NCBI RefSeq assembly: GCF_001999765.1
Contig: NZ_KV908326.1
Location: 173,770-237,769 of the forward strand
Direction of reading: 5' to 3'
DNA length: 64,000 nucleotides
Source: Sinomonas mesophila
Lineage (GTDB): Bacteria > Actinomycetota > Actinomycetes > Actinomycetales > Micrococcaceae
The position numbers were made by a program, and so were the translations under genes. This document shows, in pieces, positions 31,555 to 39,313 of the stretch (position 1 is the stretch's first letter; every line of letters begins with the position of its first letter). Under the pieces are notes generated by a model, which saw only the letters and a list, made by a program, of their open reading frames with translations, ran no database searches and was not told the DNA's origin.

Positions 31555-32691
31555 ATGAATCCCCAGGCCCCCAGCACGCCGGCCCCCGCGACCTCCGCGA
31601 CGGGCAACCTCCGCGTCGCCGAGTTCACCGCCCTCCCCACCCCGGGCGAGCTCCTCGCCGAGCTTCCCCTCACCGCCGCGGCCGGGCAGACGGTCACGCG
31701 CGGCCGCGGCGAGGTCCGCGCCGTCATGGACGGCCTTGACGACCGCCTCCTCGTCATCGTCGGCCCGTGCTCGATCCACGACCCCGAGGCGGGCCTCGAC
31801 TACGCCCGCCGGCTCGCCGCCGTCGCCCGCGGCCTGCGCGAGGACGTGCTCGTCGTCATGCGCACCTACTTCGAGAAGCCGCGCACCACGGTGGGGTGGA
31901 AGGGCCTCATCAACGACCCGCACCTCGACGGCAGCCACGACATCGCGGGCGGACTGCGCGCGGCGCGCGAGTTCCTCCTCGGCGTCCTCGGCCTCGGCCT
32001 GCCCACCGCGACCGAATTCCTCGAGCCGATCAGCCCGCAGTACACCGCGGACGCGATCGCGTGGGGCGCCATCGGGGCCCGCACCTCGGAGAGCCAGATC
32101 CACCGCCAGCTCGTCTCGGGCCTGTCCATGCCCGTGGGCTTCAAGAACGGCACCGACGGCGGGCTCCAGGTCGCGCTCGACGCATGCGGGGCCGCCGCCG
32201 CGCCGCAGGCCTTCCTCGGGATCGACGGCGACGGCCGCGCCGCCCTCGTCGCGACTGCCGGCAACCCGGACACGCACCTGATCCTGCGCGGCGGTTCGGA
32301 CGGGCCGAACTACGGCGCGGAGCACGTCGCCGCGGCGTCCGCCAAGCTCGCGGGCGCGGGCCTCAACCCGCGGCTCATCGTGGACGCGAGCCACGCCAAC
32401 TCGGGCAAGGACCACCACCGGCAGGCCGAGGTCGCGCTCGAGATCGGGGCGCAGTTGGCGGCCGGAGGGGACGCCGCCGAGGCCGTGGCCGGCGTCATGC
32501 TCGAGAGCTTCCTCGTGGGCGGGGCCCAGCCGCTCGACGTCGCGGACCACGCTGCGGGGCGTACGCAGCTCGTCCACGGGCAGAGCGTGACCGACAAGTG
32601 CATGGACTGGGACGTCACGGAGGAGGTCTTGAGGCAGCTCGCGGGGGCCGTCCACGCCAGGCGCGTTCACAAGAACCACTCCAGCCACTAG
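31555..32691 (+). CDS. aroF: 3-deoxy-7-phosphoheptulonate (DAHP) synthase, type I
   Basis: Condenses phosphoenolpyruvate and erythrose 4-phosphate, the entry step to aromatic amino acids. The 378-residue TIM barrel shows LLVIVGPCSIHDPEAGLDYA (~62-81), MRTYFEKPRTTVGWKGLIND (~102-121), GAIGARTSESQIHRQLVSGL (~178-197), VGFKNGTDGG, LRGGSDGPNY, VDASHANSGKDHHRQ and VTDKCMDW, the metal (Cys, His, Glu, Asp) and substrate residues of the type Ia enzyme. The start at 31555 is chosen because homology begins soon after and AAGGACAGGA precedes it; the upstream open frame is the leader region. Control is probably by the attenuator before it. Confidence 0.92.
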   Translation: MNPQAPSTPAPATSATGNLRVAEFTALPTPGELLAELPLTAAAGQTVTRGRGEVRAVMDGLDDRLLVIVGPCSIHDPEAGLDYARRLAAVARGLREDVLVVMRTYFEKPRTTVGWKGLINDPHLDGSHDIAGGLRAAREFLLGVLGLGLPTATEFLEPISPQYTADAIAWGAIGARTSESQIHRQLVSGLSMPVGFKNGTDGGLQVALDACGAAAAPQAFLGIDGDGRAALVATAGNPDTHLILRGGSDGPNYGAEHVAAASAKLAGAGLNPRLIVDASHANSGKDHHRQAEVALEIGAQLAAGGDAAEAVAGVMLESFLVGGAQPLDVADHAAGRTQLVHGQSVTDKCMDWDVTEEVLRQLAGAVHARRVHKNHSSH

Positions 32692-32701
32692 AGTTCTTTG
32701 T

Positions 32702-32914
32702 ATGACTGCGATGGGTGACTTCTCTTCCTCGCGCTTCCTCACTGTGGCCGAGGTGGCGGAGGTGATGCGCGTCTCGAAGATGACCGTGTACCGCCTCGTT
32801 CACGCGGGGGAGATGCCGGCCGTGCGCTTCGGGCGCTCCTACCGGGTCCCTGAGGCAGCCGTCGAGCAGTACCTGCGCAGCTCCGTCGTCGAGGGCCGGA
32901 GCGAGACCGCCTGA
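32702..32914 (+). CDS. BldC/excisionase-like helix-turn-helix protein
   Basis: A 70-residue MerR-type small DNA-binding protein: FLTVAEVAEVMRVSKMTVYRLVHAGEMPAVRFGRSYRVPEAAVEQYL, the helix-turn-helix plus wing of the 'excisionase family' fold. In actinobacteria the conserved genes of this kind near bS22 are host regulators, not phage excisionases, and no phage gene is nearby. An alternative ATG at 32711 would remove three residues. It lies 10 bp after DAHP synthase and ~120 bp before bS22. Confidence 0.85.
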   Translation: MTAMGDFSSSRFLTVAEVAEVMRVSKMTVYRLVHAGEMPAVRFGRSYRVPEAAVEQYLRSSVVEGRSETA

Positions 32915-33031
32915 CGCGTACGGTATTGTTGGTCAGGAACGTTTTACGTCACGTCACCAGCAGTTGGTTGAAAGCCGCCCTGAGCGCGCGCCCGGCCAGC
33001 GGCCCGGGACATCAACTGTAAGGAACTTTCT

Positions 33032-33130
33032 GTGGGTTCGGTTATCAAGAAGCGCCGCAAGCGCATGGCCAAGAAGAAGCACCGGAAGCTGCTTCGCAAG
33101 ACTCGTCACCAGCGCCGCAACAAGAAGTAG
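33032..33130 (+). CDS. 30S ribosomal protein bS22 (AURKAIP1/COX24 domain)
   Basis: A 32-residue, extremely basic protein starting GTG: GSVIKKRRKRMAKKKHRKLL then RKTRHQRRNKK. This is the short AURKAIP1/COX24-like family known from actinobacterial ribosomes as bS22. TAAGGAAC lies a few bases upstream of the GTG. A very strong hairpin follows its stop. It is easy to miss by length cut-offs, but the sequence match leaves little doubt. Confidence 0.92.
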   Translation: MGSVIKKRRKRMAKKKHRKLLRKTRHQRRNKK

Positions 33131-33155
33131 GCGCCGCCTCGACGAGGCAGGTGAC

Positions 33156-33191
33156 GCGAGGCCCGTCCCTCTCCCGAGGGGCGGGCCTCGC
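33156..33191 (+). terminator. terminator after bS22
   Basis: A 16-bp stem (33156-33171 with 33176-33191; one G-U wobble) and a TCCC loop, starting 26 bp after the bS22 stop. Its stability and place make termination likely despite the missing U-tract. Confidence 0.75.
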
Positions 33192-33207
33192 CGCATTAAC
33201 GCCGGAC

Positions 33208-33274
33208 CGCCGAGGTGGGGGTCTGGGTCGCCGACGTGGGGGCTTGGAACGCCGAGGTGGGGCCTGGGTCGCCG
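33208..33274. repeat. 21-bp period repeats, left arm of an inverted array
   Basis: Three to four units containing GCCGAGGTGGGG / GCCGACGTGGGGG start about every 21 bp. They are in inverse orientation to the units at 33343-33442. Confidence 0.75.
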
Positions 33275-33342
33275 AGATCGGCCGACGGACGACGGCGATT
33301 CCCTCCCGTGGTGCGGGTGCTCGCCGTCGTCGATTCACACCT

Positions 33343-33442
33343 GAGACCCATTTTCAGCGTCCGGGGCCCCGATCCCGGCGTCTCTGGACCCCCACGTCGG
33401 CGTCTCTGGACCCCATTTCGCGGTCACAGGCCCCCATCTCGG
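33343..33442. repeat. 21-bp period repeats, right arm of an inverted array
   Basis: Five units with the core (T)GGACCCCC or a variant recur at 21-22 bp intervals; the best pair reads CGTCTCTGGACCCC. Reverse-complemented they match the left arm (33208-33274), leaving ~70 bp of single-copy DNA between. The whole gap 33131-33452 otherwise has no gene. Confidence 0.75.
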
Positions 33443-33452
33443 CGCGTGGCGC

Positions 33453-34262
33453 CTAGCGGCGGATGCGCGCGAAGCCCTTCCAGAGGCCGTACGCCACCCC
33501 GCCCACGGTCGCGAGCTTGAGCCCCAGGGTCGCGGCCCGCCGCCCCGAGCGGAAGTCGTAGACCGGCCAGTTGTGTGTGCGCGCATGCGCGCGCAGCCGC
33601 ACGTCAGGGTTGATCGCCACGGGATGCCCCACCAGCGACAGCAGCGGGATGTCGTTGTGCGAGTCCGAGTATGCCCAGCAGTTCCGCAGATCGAGCCTCT
33701 CGCGCTGAGCGAGCTCGGCGACGGCCGCCGCCTTGGCGGGCCCGTGCAGCATTTCCCCGACGATCCGGCCGGTGTAGGCGCCTTCCTCGATCTCGCCGAC
33801 GGTCCCGAGCGCGCCTGTGAGCCCGAGACGGTCCGAGATGACCGAGGCGATCTCGATCGGCGTCGCGGTCACGAGCCACACCCGGCGGCCCACGCGCAGG
33901 TGCTGCTCGGCGAGCGCCTTGGTGCCGGGCCAGATGCGCGACTCGAGGAACTCGTCGTACACCTCGTTGCCGAGGGTGCGCACGTCGTCGGTCAGGAGGC
34001 CGGTCGCGAGCGTGAGCGCCGCAGCCTGGATCGCGTGCACGTCGCTGAGGTTCTCCCCGCGCAGGATGAACGCCGCGTGCTTCCACGCGAAGCCGGCCGC
34101 GTCCCGCAGGCTGAACGCCCCGCGGGCGTACATCGTGCGGGCGACGTGGAACAGGCTCGCGCCCTTCATGAGCGTGTTGTCGACGTCGAAGAAGGCCGCC
34201 TCAGCGGGCCGCTCGGGCCGTGCCGGGCGTTCGCGGGCCAGGGCCTTCTTCTCGTCAGGCAT
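33453..34262 (-). CDS. HAD-IB family phosphatase (SerB-like)
   Basis: A 269-residue HAD hydrolase. Motif I is AFFDVDNTLMKG (~23-34), motif II VWLVTATP (~128), motif III around HGPAKAAAV and motif IV AYSDSHNDIPLL (~197-208), giving the full catalytic set of the phosphoserine-phosphatase-like HAD-IB subfamily. The C-terminal ~45 residues are basic and contain a short hydrophobic stretch (ATVGGVAYGLW), suggesting membrane contact. Its substrate is unknown. The gene starts divergently from the glutaredoxin-like gene at 34342, 79 bp away. Confidence 0.85.
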   Translation of the reverse strand: MPDEKKALARERPARPERPAEAAFFDVDNTLMKGASLFHVARTMYARGAFSLRDAAGFAWKHAAFILRGENLSDVHAIQAAALTLATGLLTDDVRTLGNEVYDEFLESRIWPGTKALAEQHLRVGRRVWLVTATPIEIASVISDRLGLTGALGTVGEIEEGAYTGRIVGEMLHGPAKAAAVAELAQRERLDLRNCWAYSDSHNDIPLLSLVGHPVAINPDVRLRAHARTHNWPVYDFRSGRRAATLGLKLATVGGVAYGLWKGFARIRR

Positions 34263-34341
34263 GCCACGAGTCTAGCGACGACGGCGGCCAAGGCCCGGCG
34301 CCCCGCCCCGGCGCCCGAGGGCGGCGCGCTACCGTAAGGGG

Positions 34342-34596
34342 GTGCACACGCCCGAGATCGTCCTCGTCACCAAGAACCAGTGCCACCTGTGCGCGGCGGC
34401 GCGCGACGTCGTCGCCCGCGTGGCCGCTGAGGCCGGGCTCGGGTGGTCAGAGCGGAGCATCGACGACGATGCCGAGCTGCACCGCCGCTTCGCCGAGGAG
34501 GTCCCGGTGGTGCTCGTCGACGGCGTCCAGCGCGACTTCTGGACCATCAACGAGGCCCGCCTCCGCCGGGTCGTCGCCGCTGCCCGCGAGCGCTGA
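34342..34596 (+). CDS. glutaredoxin family protein
   Basis: An 84-residue thioredoxin-fold protein with the redox pair CHLC in TKNQCHLCAAARDVV (~11-25) and the cis-Pro segment EEVPVVLVDG (~53). The Trp/Arg tail (WTINEARLRRVV) matches the DUF836/glutaredoxin-like proteins found beside Rex in actinobacteria. The start is GTG at 34342. It lies ~90 bp before rex, consistent with a redox-linked group. Confidence 0.85.
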   Translation: MHTPEIVLVTKNQCHLCAAARDVVARVAAEAGLGWSERSIDDDAELHRRFAEEVPVVLVDGVQRDFWTINEARLRRVVAAARER

Positions 34597-34684
34597 AGGC
34601 CCCCGCCGGGCTTTTGCACCCGCTGCGGCCCGGTCCTAGAGTGAATCAGGCCGCGGGGGCGGCACAGGCCGAGGGAGGACTCAC

Positions 34685-35437
34685 GTGACGGGACAGGGGA
34701 GGACGCCGGGGGAGCCCCCAGCTGCGCCTGCCGGGAAGGGCCTCCCGCCCGCCGTCGTGGCCCGCCTCACCGTGTACCTGCGCGCGCTCAACGGCTTCAT
34801 CGCCGACGGCGTGGAGCGCGTCTCCTCGGACGCCCTCGCCGAGGCGTCGGGCGTGAGCTCGGCAACGCTGCGCAAGGACCTGTCCCAGCTCGGCTCCTAC
34901 GGCACGCGCGGTGTCGGGTACGAGGTCGAGAACCTCCAGCAGCACCTCTCCGTCGCGCTCGGCCTCACGCGCGACTGGCGCGTCGCCATTGTCGGCGCCG
35001 GAAACCTCGGCCGGGCGCTCGCCCGGTACGGCGGGTTCGGCACGCGCGGCTTCGACGTCGTCGCCCTGCTCGACACGGACCCGCAGATCATCGGCAACGA
35101 GGTCGGCTGGCTGCGCGTCGCGGACGCGGCCAACCTCGAGGCCATCTTCCGCCGGACCCGCACGAACATGGCCGTCCTCGCGCTCCCCGCCTCGGTGGCG
35201 CAGGCGGTCTGCGACCGGGTCGTCGCCGCCGGCGTGCGCAGCATCCTCAGCTTCGCCCCGACCATCCTCCAGGTCCCGGAGGGCGTGACCTTGCGCAAGG
35301 TAGACATGGCCACCGAGCTGCAGATCCTCGCCTACCACGCCCAACGCGGGGAGTCTGGCGGGCAGAGCGGCGAGCCCGCCGACACGCACGGCGCGCCGGA
35401 CGACGACGGGCGGGGCCCGGGCGGGAACGCCGACTGA
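34685..35437 (+). CDS. rex: redox-sensing transcriptional repressor Rex
   Basis: A 250-residue NADH/NAD+-responsive repressor. The winged helix covers ~15-85 (SSDALAEASGVSSATLRKDL, SQLGSYGTRGVGYEVENL) and a Rossmann domain follows (VAIVGAGNLGRALARYGGF, VALLDTDPQIIG, SFAPTILQVPEGVTLRKVDM). The C-terminal ~35 residues are Gly/Ser/Asp-rich. The start is GTG with GGGAGGA upstream. Rex typically controls respiratory genes; the cytochrome c maturation and menaquinone genes of this window would be natural targets, but I did not find a convincing TTGTGAANNNNTTCACAA-type site here. Confidence 0.93.
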   Translation: MTGQGRTPGEPPAAPAGKGLPPAVVARLTVYLRALNGFIADGVERVSSDALAEASGVSSATLRKDLSQLGSYGTRGVGYEVENLQQHLSVALGLTRDWRVAIVGAGNLGRALARYGGFGTRGFDVVALLDTDPQIIGNEVGWLRVADAANLEAIFRRTRTNMAVLALPASVAQAVCDRVVAAGVRSILSFAPTILQVPEGVTLRKVDMATELQILAYHAQRGESGGQSGEPADTHGAPDDDGRGPGGNAD

Positions 35438-35440
35438 GCG

Positions 35441-36124
35441 TCAGCGCATGAAGCTGGCGCCGATGCGCGCGGCCCTGCGGGCCGCGAAGTAGGCGTTGGC
35501 CGAGGGTAGCCAGGCGACGACGACCGAGGCGAAGAAGCACGCAGAGGCCGCATAGCTTGGCACGTACATGAGGACGGGACCCGCGAACACCATCCCCAGG
35601 GGAATGCCGAAGCCGATGAGCAGCGCGAGGCTGCCGAGGAGCGAGAGCAGCACCAGGGACGCGAAGATTGTCGCGACGATGCGCACCCAGTTCATGCCCG
35701 CCCGGATGCCGAGGGCCAGGAGCACGTACATCCCCGTCTGGACCAGGGACGAGATCCACATGCCCGGCACCATGGAGGCGGTGATCTGCTCGATGAGCCC
35801 CGGCGGCAGCGGCTGCCCCGACATGGCCGAGGCCTGGATGAAGATCTCGCGCATGTACTCGAGCATCCACTCTAGGACCAGCGGCACGGCGATGAGCGGG
35901 AGGACTCCGGTGGCGATCATGAGCCAGAACGACACCGTCACGCTCGCCGGGCGCTGGACTCCGGAGGACGGCATGCCCGGGAACGTGCCGCTCGGCAGCT
36001 GGCTCGGCCACGGGCCCTGGTAGGCGTCTGACTGCGCGCCGACGCCGGCGGGATGCTGCTCCGTTCCCTGCGGGTAGGCAGGGCCGTGCGGGTGGGCTCC
36101 CGCCTGGGGGTTGTGCTGCGTCAT
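35441..36124 (-). CDS. Pro/Gln-rich four-helix membrane protein (paralogue 1)
   Basis: A 227-residue protein. The first ~60 residues are a disordered Pro/Gln/Gly/His-rich tail; the rest contains four hydrophobic segments (~65-85, ~120-140, ~150-180, ~190-210) and ends in VVAWLPSANAYFAARRAARIG. Its end resembles paralogue 3 (VLMWLPNSQAWFQRV). It is unrecognised beyond that and has no catalytic motif. It lies tail-to-tail with rex (3 bp apart) and downstream of two similar genes, probably one operon. Function unknown. Confidence 0.75.
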   Translation of the reverse strand: MTQHNPQAGAHPHGPAYPQGTEQHPAGVGAQSDAYQGPWPSQLPSGTFPGMPSSGVQRPASVTVSFWLMIATGVLPLIAVPLVLEWMLEYMREIFIQASAMSGQPLPPGLIEQITASMVPGMWISSLVQTGMYVLLALGIRAGMNWVRIVATIFASLVLLSLLGSLALLIGFGIPLGMVFAGPVLMYVPSYAASACFFASVVVAWLPSANAYFAARRAARIGASFMR

Positions 36125-36154
36125 GGTGTCACCGTCCCTGATCTCGTGATGGGT

Positions 36155-37033
36155 TCACTGTCCGTACGGATTGCCGAGCGTTGGGCCGCGCGGTGCGGAG
36201 GGCCCCGGGAAGCCGTCCTGGCCCGCGAGGAACGCCGTGACCGGCGGGCGGAACAGGAGCACGATGGTCGTGATCGCGAGCGCGATCGTGATGAGGGCGA
36301 AGATGCTGCCGCCGACGATGGTCCCAAGTGTCAGGCAGAGGAAGATCGTGCCGAGGGTGCGGGCCCAGCGGCGGCCCTTGCGCAGGAACACGGAGCACAG
36401 AACGAGCACGGCCGCGTTCACGATGACGCAGGCGAGCACGAACCACAGGGCGGCGGCCGTGACGCTACGGAACTCCTCGAAGGTCACGCCCATCGCAGGT
36501 CCGCCCGCCTGCTCGAAGAGGAAGCGGAACTGGTCATCGGGCAGGCTGAGCAGCATGGCGGTGGCGGTGGCGGCGATGACGACCTCCGCCACCGCCGTGA
36601 GGATGAGCATGAGCGAGGCTGTCCGGACCGCGCTCTGGGAGGCGGCGTCTGGCGGCATGGAGCCGAACTGGCCGTAGCCGGGCTTCCCGTACTCGGGTGG
36701 CTGTTGGCCGTAGCCGCCGAGCGGGGGCTGTTGCCCATACTGCGGCGGCTGCTGGCCGTACTGCGGGGGCTGCTGGCCGAACGGGGGCGGCTGCTGCCCC
36801 GGCTGCCCATACTGCGGGGGCTGGCCGTACTGTGGCGGCTGGCCCGGCTGGCCCGGCTGGCCCGGCTGCCCCGGTTGGGGTGGCTGCGGCGCGTACTGCC
36901 CGTAGCGCGGTGCCGGGCGGCCGCCGGGCTCCGTGCTACGGGCGCCATTCGTGCCGTTCGTGCCATTCGTCCCGTTCGCGCCCTCGTCGCGACCCGGACC
37001 GCTGCCGGAGGGAGGGGAAGAGTCGCCCGCCAT
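36155..37033 (-). CDS. Pro/Gln/Tyr-rich four-helix membrane protein (paralogue 2)
   Basis: A 292-residue protein. Residues ~1-125 are low-complexity, with repeated YGQQPPQ and PGQPGQ motifs; four membrane segments follow from ~135 to ~270. The ATG at 37031-37033 is chosen because it lies five bases after the stop of the upstream paralogue and gives the MAGDSSPP head; a longer frame would only overlap that gene. The low-complexity cytoplasmic tail suggests a scaffold or condensate-prone region. No enzymatic motif, function unknown. Confidence 0.75.
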   Translation of the reverse strand: MAGDSSPPSGSGPGRDEGANGTNGTNGTNGARSTEPGGRPAPRYGQYAPQPPQPGQPGQPGQPGQPPQYGQPPQYGQPGQQPPPFGQQPPQYGQQPPQYGQQPPLGGYGQQPPEYGKPGYGQFGSMPPDAASQSAVRTASLMLILTAVAEVVIAATATAMLLSLPDDQFRFLFEQAGGPAMGVTFEEFRSVTAAALWFVLACVIVNAAVLVLCSVFLRKGRRWARTLGTIFLCLTLGTIVGGSIFALITIALAITTIVLLFRPPVTAFLAGQDGFPGPSAPRGPTLGNPYGQ

Positions 37034-37038
37034 CCGCC

Positions 37039-37764
37039 TCAGGCCTGTCCTGCCACACGCTGGAACCACGCCTGCGAGTTCGGCAGCCACATGAGCACGG
37101 TGGCCGCCGCGGCGACGGCGAATCCGACGAAGTTCGCCCCGCCGTCGCCGCCCAGGGCGATGAGGGACAGCAGGAGGGACACGGCCGTGAGGACAGTCAG
37201 CGCGAGGCGGGCCCACTGCTTGCCCTCCTTCATCCGCATCGCGAGGATGATCTGCGCCGCTGCGAGGACGATGCCCAGGAGGACGAGCACGAGCTGGAAC
37301 GCGCCGAATCCGCCGACGGCCGCGATGAGGGCTAGTCCGGCGAGGAATCCGAAGAGGCCGAAGACCACTCCCAAGGCACCGCTCACGAGCCAGATCCAGT
37401 ACGAGATCTGGATCTCGGTGGGCAGGCCCTGCGTCGTGAAGATGCCCGAGAAGCCGCCCGCGGGCATGACGTCCTGGAAGGATCGCGGCCGGTCGGCGGG
37501 CATCTGGAACGGGCTTCCGGGCTGCCCCTCCCCGTACGCGCCCTGCTGGGGCTGCCCGTACGACGGCGGCTGGTTGCCGTAGGGCGGCTGGCCGTACGAC
37601 GGCGTTTGGCCGCCGGGGGGCGGCTGGTTGCCGTAGGGCGGCTGGGCGTAGGGACTCTGGCCGTAGGGGCTCTGGCCGTAGGGGCTCTGGTACGGGTTCG
37701 GCCGGGGCTGTTCCTTGGGGTCCTCGGGCCCGGGCTGCTCTTCAGGGGTGCTCATGCCGCTCAC
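37039..37764 (-). CDS. Pro/Gln/Tyr-rich four-helix membrane protein (paralogue 3)
   Basis: A 241-residue protein and first gene of the three-gene set. The N-terminal ~95 residues are acidic then Pro/Gln/Tyr repeats (PYGQSPYGQ, YGNQPPP). Four hydrophobic stretches (~120-140, 145-170, 185-205, 210-230) end with VLMWLPNSQAWFQRV. The same tail-plus-four-helix plan and similar C-terminus link it to the two genes downstream. Unrecognised function. Confidence 0.75.
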   Translation of the reverse strand: MSGMSTPEEQPGPEDPKEQPRPNPYQSPYGQSPYGQSPYAQPPYGNQPPPGGQTPSYGQPPYGNQPPSYGQPQQGAYGEGQPGSPFQMPADRPRSFQDVMPAGGFSGIFTTQGLPTEIQISYWIWLVSGALGVVFGLFGFLAGLALIAAVGGFGAFQLVLVLLGIVLAAAQIILAMRMKEGKQWARLALTVLTAVSLLLSLIALGGDGGANFVGFAVAAAATVLMWLPNSQAWFQRVAGQA

Positions 37765-37808
37765 TGTATCCGCGCGGGCACGTGGCGACTAGGGTCGGCG
37801 GACGCGTG

Positions 37809-37841
37809 TGGCCCCGCCCGGCGCGGGCCGGGACGGGGCCA
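37809..37841 (-). terminator. hairpin downstream of the YceI gene
   Basis: TGGCCCCG (37809-37816) pairs with CGGGGCCA (37834-37841), with an inner CCGGC/GCCGG pairing. It lies 34 bp past the YceI stop on the minus strand, so it probably ends that transcript. Confidence 0.55.
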
Positions 37842-37874
37842 TGCCGGCGGGCAACGCCGGAGGGGCGGCGGGAG

Positions 37875-38423
37875 TCAGGACTGCGGAGCGATGAACGCCA
37901 GGTCGAGGGAGATCACGACCTTGTCCGAGACGAGCACGCCCCCGGTCTCGAGGACCGCGTTCCACGTGAGGCCGAAGTCCTTGCGGGAGATCGTGGTCTC
38001 GCCGGAGAGGCCGGCGCGCGTGTTGCCGAACGGGTCGAGGGCGGTCCCATTGAACTCGGTCTCGATCGTGACCTGCCGCGTCACGCCCTTGATCGTGAGG
38101 TCGCCCGTGACGTCGAAGTCGTCGCCCTTGGCCTCGATCGAGGTGGACGTGAAGGTGATCTCGGGGAACCGCTCGACGTCGAAGAAGTCGGCGCCCTTGA
38201 CGTGCGCGTCCCGGTTCCCGTCGCCGGAGTCGAAGGACGCCGTCTTGATGACGGCGGTGGCCTGGGTGCCGTCCGCGCCGTGGCCGGCCTCGACAGACCC
38301 GGCGGCGTCGGTGAAACGGCCGCGGACCTTGCTGATGCCTGCGTGGCGGACCGTGAAGGCGATGTCGCTGTGCGAGGGGTCGAGGGTCCAGGTGCCGGTG
38401 GTGAGCCCGTGGATGATGGTCAT
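37875..38423 (-). CDS. YceI family protein (cytoplasmic form)
   Basis: A 182-residue lipocalin-like YceI barrel: TWTLDPSHSDIAFTVRHAGISKVRGRF at the start, FDSGDGNRDAHVKGADFFD (~72), the strand FDVTGDLTIKGVTRQVTI and SRKDFGLTW near the end. YceI proteins bind isoprenoid-type lipids. There is no signal peptide, unlike the anchored relative at 52005-52709. The ATG at 38421-38423 has CAGGAGG upstream. An inverted repeat TGTTTC-GTT-GAAACA sits 11 bp upstream, over the ribosome-site region, and may be an operator. Confidence 0.88.
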   Translation of the reverse strand: MTIIHGLTTGTWTLDPSHSDIAFTVRHAGISKVRGRFTDAAGSVEAGHGADGTQATAVIKTASFDSGDGNRDAHVKGADFFDVERFPEITFTSTSIEAKGDDFDVTGDLTIKGVTRQVTIETEFNGTALDPFGNTRAGLSGETTISRKDFGLTWNAVLETGGVLVSDKVVISLDLAFIAPQS

Positions 38424-38433
38424 GGTGTCCTCC

Positions 38434-38448
38434 TGTTTCGTTGAAACA
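38434..38448. promoter_or_regulatory. inverted repeat at the YceI translation start region
   Basis: TGTTTC and GAAACA around GTT, a perfect 6-bp inverted repeat placed 11 bp upstream of the YceI start codon. A MarR- or TetR-type repressor site is possible; no cognate regulator lies adjacent. Confidence 0.4.
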
Positions 38449-38543
38449 TCAACTAACTGATGTACCCATGTAAACATGCATATGCATCTATCGCAAGGGA
38501 GGGTGATCGACGTCACTCAGGAAACTCCCGGCTCCGCATGCTA

Positions 38544-38562
38544 CTTCTACAGTTTGTAGAAG
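38544..38562. promoter_or_regulatory. operator-like palindrome upstream of the phosphatase/ccs operon
   Basis: CTTCTACA-GTT-TGTAGAAG, perfect 8-bp arms. The TACA...TGTA core resembles BlaI/MecI/CopY-type operators, although those have a 2-bp rather than 3-bp spacer. It lies 64 bp before the histidine phosphatase gene, in the likely promoter of the cytochrome c maturation operon. Confidence 0.5.
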
Positions 38563-38625
38563 CACGCGTGCCCCGGGCCGTCGGCGATTTCGCTGCTGCC
38601 CGGTACCTTTGAGAAACTGGATGCT

Positions 38626-39294
38626 ATGCCCTCCTCAACCGTCCACCTGCTGCGTCACGGCGAGGTGTACAACCCTGCCGGCGTGCTGTACGGCCGGCTC
38701 CCGGACTTCCACCTGTCCGAGCTCGGCCGCCGCATGGCCGTGTGCCTTGCAGAGCACTTCGCGCGGCAGGCGCACGACGGCGCGCGGTTCGCCTACCTCG
38801 CGGCGTCGCCGCTCACGCGGGCGCAGGAGACGGCTGCCCCGACCGCCGAGGCGCTCGGCCTCGCCGTCGAGACCGAGCCGCGCATCATCGAGGCGCAGAA
38901 CCACTTCGAGGGGCTCCGGGTCACGAGGGCCGAGCTCATGAAGCCGCGGCACTGGCGGTATTTCGCGAATCCCCTGCGGCCCTCGTGGGGCGAGGCCTAC
39001 GAGGCGCAGGCCGCCCGCGTCCTCGAGGCTGCGGCGGACGCGGCGCGCATCGCCGTTGAACGCGGGGGCGACGGCGCGCAGGCCATCCTCGTGGCCCATC
39101 AGCTGCCCATCTGGGCCGCCCGGCTCAAGGCCGAGGGCCGCCGCCTCGCGCACGATCCGCGCCGGCGCGAATGCACCCTGACCTCCGTGACGAGCCTCGA
39201 CATCGACACCTCGACCGGCGCCGTGACAGCGGTGCACTATGCGGAGCCGGCGGCCTGGCTCCTCCCCGGCGCCTCCACGACCCCCGGCGCCTGA
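38626..39294 (+). CDS. histidine phosphatase family protein
   Basis: A 222-residue phosphoglycerate-mutase-like phosphatase. The catalytic motif LLRHGEVYNP (~6-15) is the RHG(E) signature, followed by SPLTRAQETA (~64, second Arg) and AILVAHQLPIW (~152, catalytic His). It is the first gene of the phosphatase-tlpA-ccdA-resB-ccsB operon, an arrangement common in actinobacteria. The substrate is not deducible; a role in c-type cytochrome maturation is suggested only by the gene order. Confidence 0.9.
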   Translation: MPSSTVHLLRHGEVYNPAGVLYGRLPDFHLSELGRRMAVCLAEHFARQAHDGARFAYLAASPLTRAQETAAPTAEALGLAVETEPRIIEAQNHFEGLRVTRAELMKPRHWRYFANPLRPSWGEAYEAQAARVLEAAADAARIAVERGGDGAQAILVAHQLPIWAARLKAEGRRLAHDPRRRECTLTSVTSLDIDTSTGAVTAVHYAEPAAWLLPGASTTPGA

Positions 39295-39313
39295 CGGCGC
39301 GAGAGAGCAGAGC

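Noticed and set aside
32702..32914. Excisionase annotation implying a prophage or integrative element
   Set aside because: No integrase, attachment site or phage gene is nearby; the neighbours are core genes, and small BldC-like proteins of this fold are ordinary actinobacterial regulators.
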